From the NCBI GenBank assembly GCA_027063065.1, contig JAMOSO010000069.1, positions 1 to 22,328 of the forward strand: a stretch of 22,328 bases of DNA. The letters are read 5' to 3'. Below the pieces are notes generated by a model. That model was given only the letters and a program-made list of their open reading frames with translations, made no database searches and was not told the DNA's origin. The stretch comes from Planctomycetota bacterium. Lineage in GTDB: Bacteria; Planctomycetota; JAMOSO01. Below, in pieces: positions 21,384 to 22,328 of the stretch. The position numbers and the translations under genes were made by a program. Numbering within the stretch: position 1 is the first letter of the stretch; each line of letters opens with the position of its first letter.

Positions 21384-22328
21384 ATGCGTTTAAATTATTT
21401 CAAAATTATAATTTTTCTATTTGTTGTTTCTGTTATTGGACAAAGTCGTGCATTAGCTGTTACAGATATTGAGATTAGTGATGGTGGCAGTGTAATTGAG
21501 GGTGCTGCCTTTAGTTTTACAGTGAGTTTATCAGCGTCTGATACTGATACAATTACTGTGGACTATAATAGTACAAAAAATAGCACTACAGATAGCGAAG
21601 ATTTTACCAATCAAATAACAGGAACTGTAACTTTTGCCCCTGGCGAAGTTAGTCAAATTATTGCGATAACAACTATTGCTGATGGATTAATTGAAGATCA
21701 AGAAACATTAGAGTTGGAGTTGTCTAATCCAAGTGAGAATGCTCAATTAGGAGAGACATATATAAATTCAGGCACTTTAGATGATGCTATACCAGATATT
21801 AACATTAGTGATTTTGGTGATTTTTTAGAGGGAACTATATTAAAAGTCCCGCTTAGTTTAACATTGGGTGTTGGGGCAACTGTTACAGTTGAATATTCTG
21901 GTGAAGGTTCTACAGCAGATAGCTCAGATTTTGTGAATCCTATAACAGGAACAGTTAGTTTTGCTCCTTGGGAAACAGTTCATACTATAAATATACAAAT
22001 TATAGATGATCACTCCTTTGAAGGCATAGAGGATATAGCATTTCAAATATCAAATCCAAGTGACAATGCTAATCTTGGTGAGGTAACTACAGGTAATGGT
22101 AATATTGTCGATCAACCTCTTTATCTAAGTATCAGTCCGGCAGGTACGCATCCTGAAGGTACAAGTTTTATTTTTCCACTTAGTTTGTCTGCAAGTTCAG
22201 ATGCGACAATTACAGTAGATTATTATCAAAGTGGTGGTGATGCCGATTCATCGGATTTTTCTAATGCTCTTACAGGTACTGTAACATTTGACCCAGGTGT
22301 AATTAGTAAAGATATTATCTTTGATATA
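21384..22328 (+). CDS. Secreted Calx-beta repeat protein (N-terminal 315 residues, cut by window edge)
   Basis: The frame opens with a signal peptide (MRLNYFK, a hydrophobic IIIFLFVVSVIG core, probable cleavage after ALA near residue 25) and stays open to the last base. Three consecutive Calx-beta-type immunoglobulin-like repeats of about 110 residues follow, starting near 27, 137 and 246. Each has an EG after strand A (VIEGAAFSF, FLEGTILKV, HPEGTSFIF), a DSxDF element (DSEDF, DSSDF, DSSDF), an ITGTVTFAPGE-like segment and, in the first two, a LSNPS-type end. Such repeats bind calcium and make long extracellular or surface-attached proteins. AGGGG lies about eight bases before the ATG. The total size and any C-terminal sorting domain are outside the window. 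Confidence 0.9.
   Translation, partial: MRLNYFKIIIFLFVVSVIGQSRALAVTDIEISDGGSVIEGAAFSFTVSLSASDTDTITVDYNSTKNSTTDSEDFTNQITGTVTFAPGEVSQIIAITTIADGLIEDQETLELELSNPSENAQLGETYINSGTLDDAIPDINISDFGDFLEGTILKVPLSLTLGVGATVTVEYSGEGSTADSSDFVNPITGTVSFAPWETVHTINIQIIDDHSFEGIEDIAFQISNPSDNANLGEVTTGNGNIVDQPLYLSISPAGTHPEGTSFIFPLSLSASSDATITVDYYQSGGDADSSDFSNALTGTVTFDPGVISKDIIFDI

Noticed and set aside
1-22328. CRISPR array, insertion sequence, integrase or prophage genes
   Set aside because: No spaced direct repeats, transposase or integrase motifs were seen; codon and base composition look even across the window.

Overview
The window comes from an AT-rich, flagellated, chemotactic bacterium with a Gram-negative envelope. 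Evidence is a flagellin with a sigma-28-type promoter, a dCache chemoreceptor, a lipobox lipoprotein, an O-antigen-ligase-like membrane protein and a secreted Calx-beta repeat protein. The DRTGG-containing long phosphate acetyltransferase and the short ferrochelatase look proteobacterial, but no rRNA or unambiguous marker is present. I therefore leave the phylum open; a proteobacterial/deltaproteobacterial or PVC (Lentisphaerota-like) lineage are both possible.

Layout. Positions 1-1767 (minus): 5' part of a flagellin gene, tRNA-Ser(UGA) with its terminator, and a sulfotransferase-family gene. Positions 1854-2495 (plus): a HAD phosphatase/phosphoglucomutase, convergent with a minus-strand hemH-pfkB pair (2487-4357). 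Positions 4433-5406 (minus): tRNA-Arg(CCU), a lipoprotein and a membrane-anchored TPR-like protein, closely spaced and probably co-transcribed. Positions 5596-5832: a stand-alone acyl carrier protein with its own terminator. Positions 6036-9408: ackA-pta, the acetate/acetyl-CoA pathway, closed by a 20-bp perfect hairpin. Positions 9526-16759 (plus): a co-directional run of Cache-PAS hybrid histidine kinase (behind a strong Fur-box-like sequence), a DtxR/MntR-type metalloregulator, an agmatine-deiminase-family enzyme, and a tightly packed sulfur trio metY-cysK-thiF-like. A 25-bp perfect bidirectional terminator separates this run from a minus-strand methyl-accepting chemotaxis protein (16820-18946). 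Positions 19092-21299: a Wzy_C/O-antigen-ligase-like protein with a C-terminal TPR array. Positions 21384-end: the start of a secreted Calx-beta repeat protein cut by the window edge.

The most interesting unit is the metY-cysK-thiF operon. A MetY sulfhydrylase and a CysK fused by overlap to an E1-like adenylyltransferase recalls the protein-thiocarboxylate route to homocysteine/cysteine. However, no carrier protein or JAMM protease is encoded here, and the E1-like protein lacks the usual Cys and has an irregular Zn-binding tail. Upstream, a Fur-box-like site and a DtxR-family regulator with a mixed Asp/Cys metal site suggest metal control of the neighbourhood, though this is inference. No CRISPR array, insertion sequence, integrase or rRNA was seen, and no gene-free stretch longer than 300 bases exists; the longest is 559-840, between flagellin and tRNA-Ser.
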